The position numbers and the translations under genes are program-made. Of a stretch of 64,000 nucleotides of DNA, positions 36,332 to 44,085 are shown piece after piece. This DNA comes from Cupriavidus pampae (GTDB lineage: Bacteria; Pseudomonadota; Gammaproteobacteria; Burkholderiales; Burkholderiaceae). Below the pieces are notes generated by a model. The model made no database searches and had not been told where the DNA came from. It worked only from the letters and a program-made list of their open reading frames with translations. Each line of letters opens with the position of its first letter. The stretch's first letter is position 1. Location: the NCBI RefSeq assembly GCF_914271485.1, contig NZ_CAJZAG010000004.1:310001-374000 (forward strand). The letters run 5' to 3'.

Positions 36332-37198
36332 ATGATCAGACGCTGCCTGCTTTGCATTGCTTCCGCTGTAGCCCTGCTGTCGGGCTGCGCCACAAACACC
36401 ACGACAAGCGCGGCACCGCAGCCGCAGGCACCGGGCCAGATCGCCGCGGGTAAGGCGGAGGTGCTGTGGCTTGGTCAGTCCGCCACGCGCATCACGACGC
36501 CGGGCGGCAAGGTCATCGTCATCGACCCGTGGCTGATCACGAATCCGAAGACGCCCGCCGCGTACAAGGACCTGTCGGCGCTCGGCAAGGTGGACCTGAT
36601 CCTCGTCACGCATGCGCACAACGACCATTTGGCCGATGCGCCGGCGCTGGCCAAGCTCAACAACGCGCCGATCTGGAATGGCGGCGGCATGGGGCAGGCG
36701 CTGATCACGCTCGGGATGGTGCCGCCGCCGCTGGCGCAACGTTTCGGCAAGAGCGGCACGATCATGCCGTTCGGACCCAACGGCGTGAAAATCACGGCGG
36801 TGCATGCCGAACACTCGTCAGAGCTGGTGTGGAAGAACCCGGCCACCGGCAAGGATGAAACCCACTATGGCGGCGAGCCTGTGGGCTACCTCATCGAACT
36901 CGAGAACGGTTTCAAGATCTGGCACATGGGCGATACCGGCCTGTTCGGCGACATGCGTCTGATTAGCGAGCGCTACAAGCCGGACCTCGTGATGATTCCG
37001 ATCGGCGGCCATTTCACGATGGGGCCGCAGGAAGCCGCAAGCGCCCTGCGCGACATGATCAAGCCGAAGTACGCAATCCCCATTCACTACCAGACGTCGC
37101 CGCTGCTGCGCGGCACGCCCGCCGAGCTCAACGCGGCGCTTGGCGTGACTGGCACCAGCGTGATCGTGCCGGAACCGGGCCAGAAGGTGGACTTCTGA
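36332..37198 (+). CDS. Metallo-beta-lactamase-fold lipoprotein hydrolase
   Basis: 288 residues. The lipoprotein signal is MIRRCLLCIASAVALLSGCA, so the protein is anchored in the periplasm. The metal motif THAHNDHLADAP is the family HxHxDH, with later ligands in VHAEHSSE, HMGDTGLFGD and IPIHYQT. It resembles UPF0173-type metal-dependent hydrolases, most of which are cytoplasmic, so the lipid anchor is notable. Its stop overlaps the next start by one base (TGATGG), making the following solute-binding protein translationally coupled. Substrate unknown. Confidence 0.9.
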   Translation: MIRRCLLCIASAVALLSGCATNTTTSAAPQPQAPGQIAAGKAEVLWLGQSATRITTPGGKVIVIDPWLITNPKTPAAYKDLSALGKVDLILVTHAHNDHLADAPALAKLNNAPIWNGGGMGQALITLGMVPPPLAQRFGKSGTIMPFGPNGVKITAVHAEHSSELVWKNPATGKDETHYGGEPVGYLIELENGFKIWHMGDTGLFGDMRLISERYKPDLVMIPIGGHFTMGPQEAASALRDMIKPKYAIPIHYQTSPLLRGTPAELNAALGVTGTSVIVPEPGQKVDF

Positions 37199-38034
37199 TG
37201 GACCATCAACGCCGACTGATTTGCCGGGCGGGCCTCGGCATGGGCCTCACCCTCGGACTCGGGGCCTGCGCAAACATGGGTACCGGCAGTGATGGTGCCA
37301 CCGGAGGCGATCGCCGTGCCGCAATCGCCGAACTGAGCGGCACCGGCAAGATGCGCGCCGCCATCAATCTCGGCAATCCGATTCTTGCCGGACGCGGTGC
37401 CGATGGACAGGTGCGGGGCGTGTCGGTGGACCTCGCGCGCGAGGCCGCGCGCCGGCTCGACCTGCCGCTCGAACTGGTACCGTTCAACTCGGCGGGCAGT
37501 GTGGTGGAAGCGGTGCGCGCGGCGCAGGTGGACGTGGCGTTCGTCGCGCTCGATCCCGTGCGCGGCAAGGACATCTCCTACACCGCGGCGTACGTGATCA
37601 TCGAGGGTGCCTACCTCGTGCGCAACGATTCGCCGCTGCAGCGTAACGAAGATGTCGATCGTGCCGGCATGCGCGTGGTGGTGGGTCGCGGCAGTGCTTA
37701 CGACCTGTACCTGACGCGCGAGATCAAGGCCGCGACGCTCGTGCGCGCGCCCACGTCGCCCGCGGTGACCGACATGTTTCTCGCGCAGCGGCTCGACGTG
37801 GCGGCGGGCGTCCGGCAGCAACTCGAGGCCGATGCGAAGCGCGTGGGCGGAGTGCGCATGCTGCCGGGCCGCTTTATGGTGATCGAGCAGGCCATGGGCG
37901 TACCGAAGCCGCATACGGCTGCGCAGGCGTGGCTGACGGGCTTTATCGAAGAGATGAAGGCGTCGGGCTTCGTGGCGGATGCACTGCGGAGACACGGCAT
38001 CGAAGGCGCCGGCGTGGCGCCGCCGCGCGCGTAA
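37198..38034 (+). CDS. Periplasmic solute-binding lipoprotein (SBP_bac_3 family)
   Basis: 278 residues. A signal with lipobox-like GLGAC gives a lipoprotein. The mature domain follows the amino-acid ABC-receptor fold: GVSVDLAREAARRLDLPLEL, VDVAFVALDPVRGKDISYTA and GSAYDLYLTREI. No permease or ATPase genes are near, so it may supply a distant transporter or act as a sensor. The coupling with the MBL-fold lipoprotein suggests that the hydrolase product is its ligand. Confidence 0.88.
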   Translation: MDHQRRLICRAGLGMGLTLGLGACANMGTGSDGATGGDRRAAIAELSGTGKMRAAINLGNPILAGRGADGQVRGVSVDLAREAARRLDLPLELVPFNSAGSVVEAVRAAQVDVAFVALDPVRGKDISYTAAYVIIEGAYLVRNDSPLQRNEDVDRAGMRVVVGRGSAYDLYLTREIKAATLVRAPTSPAVTDMFLAQRLDVAAGVRQQLEADAKRVGGVRMLPGRFMVIEQAMGVPKPHTAAQAWLTGFIEEMKASGFVADALRRHGIEGAGVAPPRA

Positions 38035-38044
38035 GGAGCGGGAT

Positions 38045-38062
38045 GGCGGCATTGTTGCCGCC
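38045..38062 (+). terminator. Hairpin GGCGGCA-TTGT-TGCCGCC
   Basis: Perfect 7-bp stem 11 bp after the solute-binding gene, in the 119-bp gap before the Old Yellow Enzyme gene. The T-run is absent. Confidence 0.4.
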
Positions 38063-38153
38063 GTCGCAAATATCATTCGCGCGCGCACGGGTTTTTAGGG
38101 AAGCAGCGGCCATCGAGAATGGCAGCCATCCGATCGCTTCCCGACATCAAACC

Positions 38154-39257
38154 ATGCACGCCGACCCGTTGTTCCAGCCCCTGTCCCTGGGCGCCCTGAC
38201 GCTTCCCAACCGTATCGTGATGCCGCCGATGACGCGCTCCCGCGCGAGTCAGCCCGGCGATGTGCCCAATGCGTTGATGGCCGAGTACTACGCGCAGCGC
38301 GCGCAGGCCGGCCTGATCGTCAGCGAAGGCACGTGGATCTCGCCGCTCGGCAAGGGTTATGCGTGGACGCCGGGCATCGAGACGCCCGCGCAGATCGACG
38401 GCTGGCGCCTCGTGACCGATGCCGTGCACGCGGCTGGTGGTCGCATTTTCGCGCAGCTGTGGCACGTCGGCCGGCTGAGCCACGAGACCCTGCTCGGCGG
38501 CGCGTCGCCGGTCTCGTCGTCGGCGCGTCAGGCTGAAGGCGTCAAGGTCTACGTGGCGGAAGCCGATGGCCGTCCTGGCTTCGTGCAAGCCGCGCAACCT
38601 CGCGCATTGTCCGTCGATGAAATTGCCGAAGTCGTGGCCCAGTATCGTCAGGCCGCGCGCAATGCCATGGCCGCCGGCTTCGACGGCGTGGAGCTGCATG
38701 CCGCCAACGGCTATCTGGTCAATCAGTTCATCGACTCCAACGCCAACGAACGCACCGATGCCTACGGCGGCTCGCTGCCGAACCGGCTGCGCTTCCTCGA
38801 CGAAGTGGCGCGCGCGCTGGTCGAAGGCACCGGCGATGCCAGCCGCGTCGGCATCCGCCTGGCCCCGCTGACCACGTTGAACGGCTGCGTCGATGCCGAT
38901 CCGGTCACCACCTACACCGAGGCCGCGCGTCTGCTCGGCCAGATCGGCGTGGGGTATATCCATATCGCGGAAGCCGACTGGGACGACGCCCCCGATATGC
39001 CGCTCGCGTTCAAGCGTCAGCTGCGCGAGGTGTATCCGGGCGTGCTGATCTACGCGGGCCGTTACACCGCGGAACGCGCCCGCGCCGCGCTGGAGGAAGG
39101 CTGGGCGGATCTGCTCGCGTTCGGCCGTCCGTTCGTGTCGAATCCGGACCTGCCCGCGCGGCTGCGCACGGGCGCACCGCTGGCCGAACACGACCGCGAC
39201 ACGCTGTTCGGCGGCAACGCGCGCGGTCTGACGGACTACCCCGCGCTAGCCGCCTGA
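38154..39257 (+). CDS. Alkene reductase of the Old Yellow Enzyme family
   Basis: 367-residue FMN enzyme that reduces activated C=C bonds with NAD(P)H (N-ethylmaleimide or enone reductase type). The start MHADPLFQPLSLGAL at 38154 is chosen because conservation begins there; the frame from 37929 runs through the upstream gene. Conserved features are MPPMTRSRA, QLWHVGRLSH, the substrate-binding His/Asn pair in VELHAANGYLVNQF and RTDAYGGSLPNRLRF, and FGRPFVSNPDL. Its stop codon lies in a 13-bp tandem repeat. Confidence 0.93.
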   Translation: MHADPLFQPLSLGALTLPNRIVMPPMTRSRASQPGDVPNALMAEYYAQRAQAGLIVSEGTWISPLGKGYAWTPGIETPAQIDGWRLVTDAVHAAGGRIFAQLWHVGRLSHETLLGGASPVSSSARQAEGVKVYVAEADGRPGFVQAAQPRALSVDEIAEVVAQYRQAARNAMAAGFDGVELHAANGYLVNQFIDSNANERTDAYGGSLPNRLRFLDEVARALVEGTGDASRVGIRLAPLTTLNGCVDADPVTTYTEAARLLGQIGVGYIHIAEADWDDAPDMPLAFKRQLREVYPGVLIYAGRYTAERARAALEEGWADLLAFGRPFVSNPDLPARLRTGAPLAEHDRDTLFGGNARGLTDYPALAA

Positions 39258-39309
39258 ACTAGCCACCTGAACTAGCCACCTGAACTAGCCACCTGACCTA
39301 GCCACCTGA
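39246..39309. repeat. 13-bp tandem repeat (about 5 copies) spanning two convergent gene ends
   Basis: Units CTAGCCACCTGAA are repeated almost perfectly (39246, 39259, 39272, 39285, 39298; first unit CTAGCCGCCTGAA). Each unit carries TGA on the plus strand and TAG on the minus strand. The first unit ends the Old Yellow Enzyme gene and the last ends the glycosyltransferase gene. Confidence 0.9.
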
Positions 39310-40776
39310 GCGCGGCACGATCCCGCTCCGCTGCTGCACGCCCCATGTGTGGCGGCGGGTCAGGAAGTGCAGCCAGCCGATGGCGGCACCGCTGTGGCGC
39401 ATCAGCTGGAACGTGAACGGTTCCAGTATCGAGGCCAGCAATGCCTGCACAAGGCCGGTCTGACGGGTATCGCCGCTCCAGCGACGGTACAGATGAATCG
39501 ACCACGTGTGGAACGCCAGATCGATCGCGATCTTGGCGGCGATCACGCCCAGCGCGGACAGCGCAATGGTGAACCTGCCGTCGAGCAGGAACGCAAGCAA
39601 TAGCGCGAATGCCGTGACGCCGTAAATCGGTTGCATCGTATCGAACGCCTTGACCGGCAACATCATCAGACCGAGCTTGCCGTAACGGCGGTTGCCGGTC
39701 ATCTCGCGATACCAGTACTGGGTTTGCAAGAAGCCCGCGAACCAGCGCCGGCGCTGCCGCAGGAATGCGGGCAGCGTGCCCGGCGCATCGGTGGTGGCGC
39801 GCGCATCGCCCACCACCTGCACGTCCCAGTCCTGCGCGCGCATCGCCGCATGCCGGCGCAGGCGATGAATCAGCTCGTAGTCCTCGACCAGGCACGTGGG
39901 ATCGAAACCGCCCACATCGGTCACTGCCTCGCGTCGATAGCACGCAAACGCGCCCGATACCAGCAGCAGTCCATCCGCGCGCGCCCAGGCAAAGCGCGAG
40001 ACGAAGTTGCGAATGTACTCGTAGGTCTGGAACCACTGGAAGAAGCGGCCCGTCGCGTTGCGCGCGCACACCGGCGTCAGCAGTCCGGTGGCGGCGACCA
40101 GTCGCGGCGAGCGCGCAAACGCGCGCACCATGGCTGCGCACGCATCGGGTTCCAGCAGCGTGTCGGCATCGACGGTCATAAACGTTTCGCTGTGCAATTC
40201 CACCAGCGCGGCATTGAGTGCGCGCGCCTTGCCACCGTGCGGCAACCGCAGCCAGCGCAGCGTCGGATAGCGCGTCGACGCCTCGCTCAGTTCGCCTTCA
40301 TCGGGCTGCACCAGTCCATAGCGTTCGGTCAGCAACGCGGCGGTGCCATCGCTCGAACCATCGTCGGCAATGATGATCTCGTCAGGCGCATGCGTCTGGC
40401 CGAACAGCGCGTGCAGCGTTACCGGCAGCGCCGCAGCCTCGTTGTGGGCGGCCACGATCACCGCCAGCGACGGTGGCTTCAGCACGCTATGTTCGGCATC
40501 GGCACGTGTGGGCCAGCGCAACGCGCGCGCCTGCCATGCGACGAAAGCCAGTAGCAGCGTGTCGTAGCCGACGTACGCCATGCCGATCGACCATGCGGCC
40601 ATGCCATCCAGATAGAACGCGCGCGCGAACAGCAGGCCCCATACCGCGAAGACGAAGACATGGATCGCAATGCTGGTCCACGGGGTGCGCGGCGGCGCGA
40701 TGCGCGAGGAAGAATGGGCGAGCGCCAGGTCCAGGGCGTACTGGCGGGAATATCCGGTGAGTTTGACGTGCAACAT
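39298..40776 (-). CDS. Family 2 membrane glycosyltransferase
   Basis: 492 residues. The start at 40776 (MLHVKLTGYSRQYALDLALA) has AAGGAG upstream; a frame reaching 41790 crosses the cytochrome gene and is an artefact. Two N-terminal membrane segments precede the GT-A domain with IIIADDGSSDGT, MTVDADTLLEPD, LVEDYELIHRL and QRRRWFAGFLQTQYW, the cellulose-synthase or PgaC-like processive signature (D, DxD, D, QxxRW). More membrane segments follow. The product may be a surface polysaccharide, but no other polymer genes are present. It is 14 bp after cytochrome b561 and probably cotranscribed with it. Confidence 0.92.
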   Translation of the reverse strand: MLHVKLTGYSRQYALDLALAHSSSRIAPPRTPWTSIAIHVFVFAVWGLLFARAFYLDGMAAWSIGMAYVGYDTLLLAFVAWQARALRWPTRADAEHSVLKPPSLAVIVAAHNEAAALPVTLHALFGQTHAPDEIIIADDGSSDGTAALLTERYGLVQPDEGELSEASTRYPTLRWLRLPHGGKARALNAALVELHSETFMTVDADTLLEPDACAAMVRAFARSPRLVAATGLLTPVCARNATGRFFQWFQTYEYIRNFVSRFAWARADGLLLVSGAFACYRREAVTDVGGFDPTCLVEDYELIHRLRRHAAMRAQDWDVQVVGDARATTDAPGTLPAFLRQRRRWFAGFLQTQYWYREMTGNRRYGKLGLMMLPVKAFDTMQPIYGVTAFALLLAFLLDGRFTIALSALGVIAAKIAIDLAFHTWSIHLYRRWSGDTRQTGLVQALLASILEPFTFQLMRHSGAAIGWLHFLTRRHTWGVQQRSGIVPRSGG

Positions 40777-40790
40777 GGGGTGATACTCCT

Positions 40791-41411
40791 TCACGGCAAC
40801 ATCCGGGACAGGACGGGATGCCTGTCGATCCAGTGATGCTTGAGCGCGCCGAGCACATGCAGGCCCAGCAACGCGTAAAGCGCATAGCCGCAGGCGGTGT
40901 GCAACGTGCCAAACCACTCGTGCAGCGATTCCTTGAGATCGGGAGCGAGCGACATGATCACGCCGATGCGCGGCCATGGCACGAAGCCGAACAGATACAT
41001 CGGGTGCGAGGCCGCCGCGACCCACGCGGAGTCGTGTGCCCAGCCCGACAGCGGCAGCAGGAAGATCAGCGCGTAGAGCCCGGCATGCACGGCGTGCGCG
41101 AACACGCGTTCCCAGCCAGGCATGACCGATGGCAGCGGCGGCGGACGATGGGTCACGCGCCAGATCACACGTACGATCGACAGCGCGAGCACCGTGATGC
41201 CGATGGACTTGTGCGTGTCGATCAGCAGCCGGAGCATGTCGCCCGAGAGCGTGCCTTCCGGCAGCCGCGAGGCGGTGAGGCCCAGCACGACATTGGCGAT
41301 CATCAGCAGCGCGACCGACCAGTGCAGAAACATGGCGACGCGCGTGTACTGGGCGGCGTGGTGCGGCAGCGCGGGGTGGGGAAGGGAGACGACGGTTGGC
41401 GTGGGCTTCAT
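40791..41411 (-). CDS. Cytochrome b561 family protein
   Basis: 206-residue membrane diheme cytochrome that passes electrons from quinol to periplasmic acceptors. About four transmembrane helices contain the heme-ligand His residues: VAMFLHWSVALLMI, THKSIGITVLALS, HAGLYALIFLLPLSGW and TLHTACGYALYALLGLHVLG. The start at 41411 (MKPTPTVVSLPHPAL) is favoured because the candidate ECF promoter would start the transcript near 41438, at the alternative ATG there. It is divergent from the ECF sigma gene and probably in its regulon. Confidence 0.9.
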   Translation of the reverse strand: MKPTPTVVSLPHPALPHHAAQYTRVAMFLHWSVALLMIANVVLGLTASRLPEGTLSGDMLRLLIDTHKSIGITVLALSIVRVIWRVTHRPPPLPSVMPGWERVFAHAVHAGLYALIFLLPLSGWAHDSAWVAAASHPMYLFGFVPWPRIGVIMSLAPDLKESLHEWFGTLHTACGYALYALLGLHVLGALKHHWIDRHPVLSRMLP

Positions 41412-41444
41412 GATGCGGATCGAAAAAGAGGAGCACATGTCGGC

Positions 41445-41472
41445 ATAACGCCCGGTGCCCGCTGCTTATTCC
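41445..41472 (-). promoter_or_regulatory. Candidate ECF sigma promoter (minus strand) for cytochrome b561
   Basis: GGAATAA (read on the minus strand, 41472-41466), 16 bp, then GTTAT (41449-41445). The same two words with the same spacing occur on the plus strand at 41553-41580. A transcript would start near 41438, just ahead of the cytochrome gene. Confidence 0.55.
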
Positions 41473-41552
41473 ACAAAAATCCGTCGATTGCGCCGCTCGC
41501 GTACGCGCCGTGCGAACGCGAAAGAACGTCGCCATTTTTCTCGCGCGGCGAT

Positions 41553-41580
41553 GGAATAATCCGCATCCGACGGCTGTTAT
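41553..41580 (+). promoter_or_regulatory. Candidate ECF sigma promoter (plus strand) for the sigma/anti-sigma genes
   Basis: GGAATAA (41553-41559), 16 bp, GTTAT (41576-41580), matching its divergent twin exactly. The leader to the sigma start would be about 190 bases and contains a 36-codon open frame. The 364-bp intergenic stretch 41412-41775 otherwise holds no recognised gene. Confidence 0.55.
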
Positions 41581-41668
41581 GGGAATAGCCGTAGCGCACC
41601 AGGCGCGCCGCGGCCACCCCGCGGACCCGGTGCTTTCCGATGCGCGGCGCCGTGCTATGCTCCGCGCG

Positions 41669-41779
41669 ATGAAATTACGCCTAAACACCTGGGCGACCGG
41701 GGCGACCGCAGCGCCAGGGGCCATGCCCCGCCAGAGCGTTGCCGGCGCGCCGGGACCAGCGGGGGAACGACGTCGATGA
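41669..41779 (+). CDS. Possible 36-codon leader ORF overlapping the sigma start
   Basis: An ATG at 41669 opens a frame MKLRLNTWATGATAAPGAMP that ends with TGA overlapping the sigma ATG (ATGA). No ribosome-binding site is visible and the residues show no family. It could couple translation of the sigma factor or be chance. Confidence 0.2.
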   Translation: MKLRLNTWATGATAAPGAMPRQSVAGAPGPAGERRR

Positions 41780-42336
41780 CCGGTGCTCAATTACCGGACA
41801 TGCTGCCTGGGATGCTGCCAAGGCTATGGGCCTTTGCATTGCGTCTGACCGGCGACAAGCATGACGCGGAAGATTTGGTACAGCGCGCCTGTGTGCGCGC
41901 GCTTGAACGCGCGGATCAGCTGCAGCCGGGAACGGCGGCGCTGAGCTGGATGTTTTCGATCGTCCATAGCGTATGGATCAACGAGGTGCGCGCGCGTTCC
42001 GTACGCGGCCGTGCGAGCATGGAATGGGATGACCAGTTCGTCGAGAATGTGGCCGATCCGGCCGGACGAACCCCGGAGGAAGAGGTGATGCACGGGCAGA
42101 TCATCGACGCGTTCAAGCGTCTGCCCGAAGCCCAGCGTGCGGTGATGCTGCTCGTGGCGGTGGAAGGACTCAGCTATCAGGAGACGGCGGAAGCGATCGG
42201 CGTGCCGATCGGTACGGTCATGAGCCGCCTGTCGCGTGCGCGACAGGCCATCGGCGCGCATTTCGGTGCGAACCCTGCCGCGCGCGGCAAGGCATCGCCC
42301 AATGCAGCAGCCAACAGCGGGGGTTCGATCGCATGA
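41776..42336 (+). CDS. ECF-type RNA polymerase sigma factor
   Basis: 186 residues. Sigma region 2 is LTGDKHDAEDLVQRACVRAL followed by ALSWMFSIVHSVWINEVRAR. Region 4 is LPEAQRAVMLLVAVEGLSYQ, then ETAEAIGVPIGTVMSRLSRA. There are no other domains, as expected for extracytoplasmic-function sigma factors. GGGGGA precedes the start. The stop overlaps the anti-sigma start (ATGA), the usual stoichiometric pairing. Autoregulation is suggested by the GGAATAA-N16-GTTAT pair upstream. Confidence 0.94.
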   Translation: MTGAQLPDMLPGMLPRLWAFALRLTGDKHDAEDLVQRACVRALERADQLQPGTAALSWMFSIVHSVWINEVRARSVRGRASMEWDDQFVENVADPAGRTPEEEVMHGQIIDAFKRLPEAQRAVMLLVAVEGLSYQETAEAIGVPIGTVMSRLSRARQAIGAHFGANPAARGKASPNAAANSGGSIA

Positions 42337-43307
42337 CGACAATCGACGAAACGTTGCTGATGGCCTATGTGGACGGCGAACTGTCGCCCGACCAGCACGC
42401 CGAGGTGGCGGCGCTGGTGGCGCGCGATCCGGAAGCCGCCGCGCTGGTGGCGCTGTTCGAGGCGTCGAAGCTCGACTATGCGGCGGCGTTTGCCGCGCAA
42501 CCGATGCCGCCGGTGCCGGACTCGCTCGTGCTGAGTATCGACGCACTGGTGGCCGGGCATCGGGAACGGCAGGGCGCGAAGCCGGATGCCGGGACCACGC
42601 AAACGCATGCGGAGGCGACGGCGATCGACACCGCGGCGAGCGCGGCCGCGGGCACCAATGTCCGCAACCTCGATGCCGAACGACAGAAACGCCGCGGCAT
42701 TCCGGTCTGGCTGGCAGCGGCGTGCATGGCGGGCGCGTTCGGCGCGGGCCTCGTGATCCGTGGCGGCTTGCCCGGCACGGGCACTGGCCCAGCCCCGACC
42801 ACGGTGGCCGGCGGCGCGAGCGCACCCGGCGCAGCGGGCGGTGCCGTGACGGTAGCGAGCACGACCTTCGCGCCATGGGTCAAGGCGGCGATGGAGTATC
42901 AGCAGCTCTATACGCGCGACAGCGTGGCCTATACGCCCGATATCGACGCGCAACGACTGACGCGCTTCGTCGACGATGCGCGCGACAAGGACAAGCTCGA
43001 TATCGTCGTACCGGATCTGAGCAAGGCCGGGCTCGAGCTCAAGCAGGTGGCGCGGCTGCGCTTCCGTGGCAAGGCACTGGTGCAACTGGTGTATCTGCCG
43101 AAGTCCGGCCCGCCGATCTCGCTGTGCGTGCTGGCCGAGCCGAAGGACGATCAGGCCGTGACCGCGAACCAGGTCGATGCGATGCATGTCGTGACATGGA
43201 GACAAGCGAAGCTCGGCTACGTGTTGGTTGGCAATACCGATGGGCTCGACCTCGAATCCATCGGCAAGCAGATCGCCGCGCGCGACTATCCAGCGCTCTC
43301 TATCTGA
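42333..43307 (+). CDS. Membrane-anchored anti-sigma factor
   Basis: 324 residues. The N-terminal helical segment TTIDETLLMAYVDGELSPDQ binds sigma in such proteins. There is one transmembrane helix near residue 130 (IPVWLAAACMAGAFGAGLVI) and then a long periplasmic domain. The HxxxCxxC zinc-binding motif common in anti-sigma factors is absent, so redox or zinc sensing through that site is unlikely. The signal is probably read by the periplasmic domain. It is coupled to the sigma gene and followed by a strong terminator. Confidence 0.9.
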   Translation: MTTIDETLLMAYVDGELSPDQHAEVAALVARDPEAAALVALFEASKLDYAAAFAAQPMPPVPDSLVLSIDALVAGHRERQGAKPDAGTTQTHAEATAIDTAASAAAGTNVRNLDAERQKRRGIPVWLAAACMAGAFGAGLVIRGGLPGTGTGPAPTTVAGGASAPGAAGGAVTVASTTFAPWVKAAMEYQQLYTRDSVAYTPDIDAQRLTRFVDDARDKDKLDIVVPDLSKAGLELKQVARLRFRGKALVQLVYLPKSGPPISLCVLAEPKDDQAVTANQVDAMHVVTWRQAKLGYVLVGNTDGLDLESIGKQIAARDYPALSI

Positions 43308-43343
43308 GCGTCCTGGTTTGCTTCCCCGGGTTGCTTCCCCCGG

Positions 43344-43378
43344 TTTGCTTCCCTCTCCGTTGCGGAGAGGGAAGCAAA
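43344..43378 (+). terminator. Terminator hairpin TTTGCTTCCCTCTCC-GTTGC-GGAGAGGGAAGCAAA
   Basis: Perfect 15-bp stem with a 5-base loop, 36 bp after the anti-sigma stop. It is preceded by near-repeats of GGTTTGCTTCCC. It probably ends the sigma operon; the rest of the 239-bp gap to tctB shows no gene. Confidence 0.6.
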
Positions 43379-43546
43379 ACCCGTCCTAGGGATTTCACCT
43401 AGAACCCCCACTCCTGAATCGAATAGATCACAACGTGATACACGTTGAAAGCCGGCCGCAAGTTGCCAGAAAGGCGATTGGAAGAACGGGCTTGTAGATT
43501 CGTGTCACCGCCGCGTAGCGCGGCGTAACACGATGCAGGAGACCCG

Positions 43547-44080
43547 ATGAGCAGTGCCCCCGCTTCCTCTTCCTCTACCACCTCTACTCCCACCCCCACG
43601 TCTCGACAATTCAAGAAGGATTACTACGGCGGCACCTTGATGGTGCTCATCGGCCTGGCCGCGGTGTATGCCGGTCTGCAGTACCACACCGGCACGATGC
43701 GCCAGATGGGCCCCGGCTTCTTCCCGGTGTCCGTGGGCGCGCTGCTGGCGTTCGTCGGCGTGCTGATCGTGATGTCGGCGCGTAACGACAAGACGCCCGC
43801 CGACGCGCCGCAGGCTGGCGGTCACGGTCATGCCAGTGGTGCGCCCGATCTGCGCGGCACGGTCTGCATCGTGCTCGGCACGCTCGCGTTCCTGCTGCTC
43901 GGCAAGTACGGCGGCATGATTCCCGCGACGTTCGCGATCGTGTTCATCTCGGCGCTGGGCGATCGCAGCAACTCCATCAAGCAGGCCCTCGCGCTCGCCG
44001 TGGCGATGTGCGTGGTGGCCGCGGTGGTGTTCTGGTGGGCGCTGCAATTGCAGCTGCCGTTGTTCACCTGGGGAGGCTGA
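43547..44080 (+). CDS. tctB: Tripartite tricarboxylate transporter small membrane subunit TctB
   Basis: 177 residues with four predicted membrane helices: GGTLMVLIGLAAVYAGLQYH, PGFFPVSVGALLAFVGVLIV, VCIVLGTLAFLLLGKYGGMI and LAVAMCVVAAVVFWWALQL. The Ser/Thr/Pro-rich N terminus is cytosolic. TctB supports the large TctA subunit in sodium- or proton-linked uptake of citrate-like acids. TctA follows after 5 bp. The usual receptor TctC/Bug is not adjacent. Confidence 0.93.
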   Translation: MSSAPASSSSTTSTPTPTSRQFKKDYYGGTLMVLIGLAAVYAGLQYHTGTMRQMGPGFFPVSVGALLAFVGVLIVMSARNDKTPADAPQAGGHGHASGAPDLRGTVCIVLGTLAFLLLGKYGGMIPATFAIVFISALGDRSNSIKQALALAVAMCVVAAVVFWWALQLQLPLFTWGG

Positions 44081-44085
44081 GCGTC

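Noticed and set aside
39246..39309. Tandem 13-mers considered as a CRISPR or plasmid iteron array
   Set aside because: Units are directly abutting, with no spacers and no replication gene nearby; better seen as a slippage repeat at gene ends.
39298..41790. 830-codon minus-strand frame reading through the cytochrome and into the sigma leader
   Set aside because: Only the last 492 codons show glycosyltransferase homology and they have their own ATG with AAGGAG; the rest overlaps cytochrome b561 in another frame.
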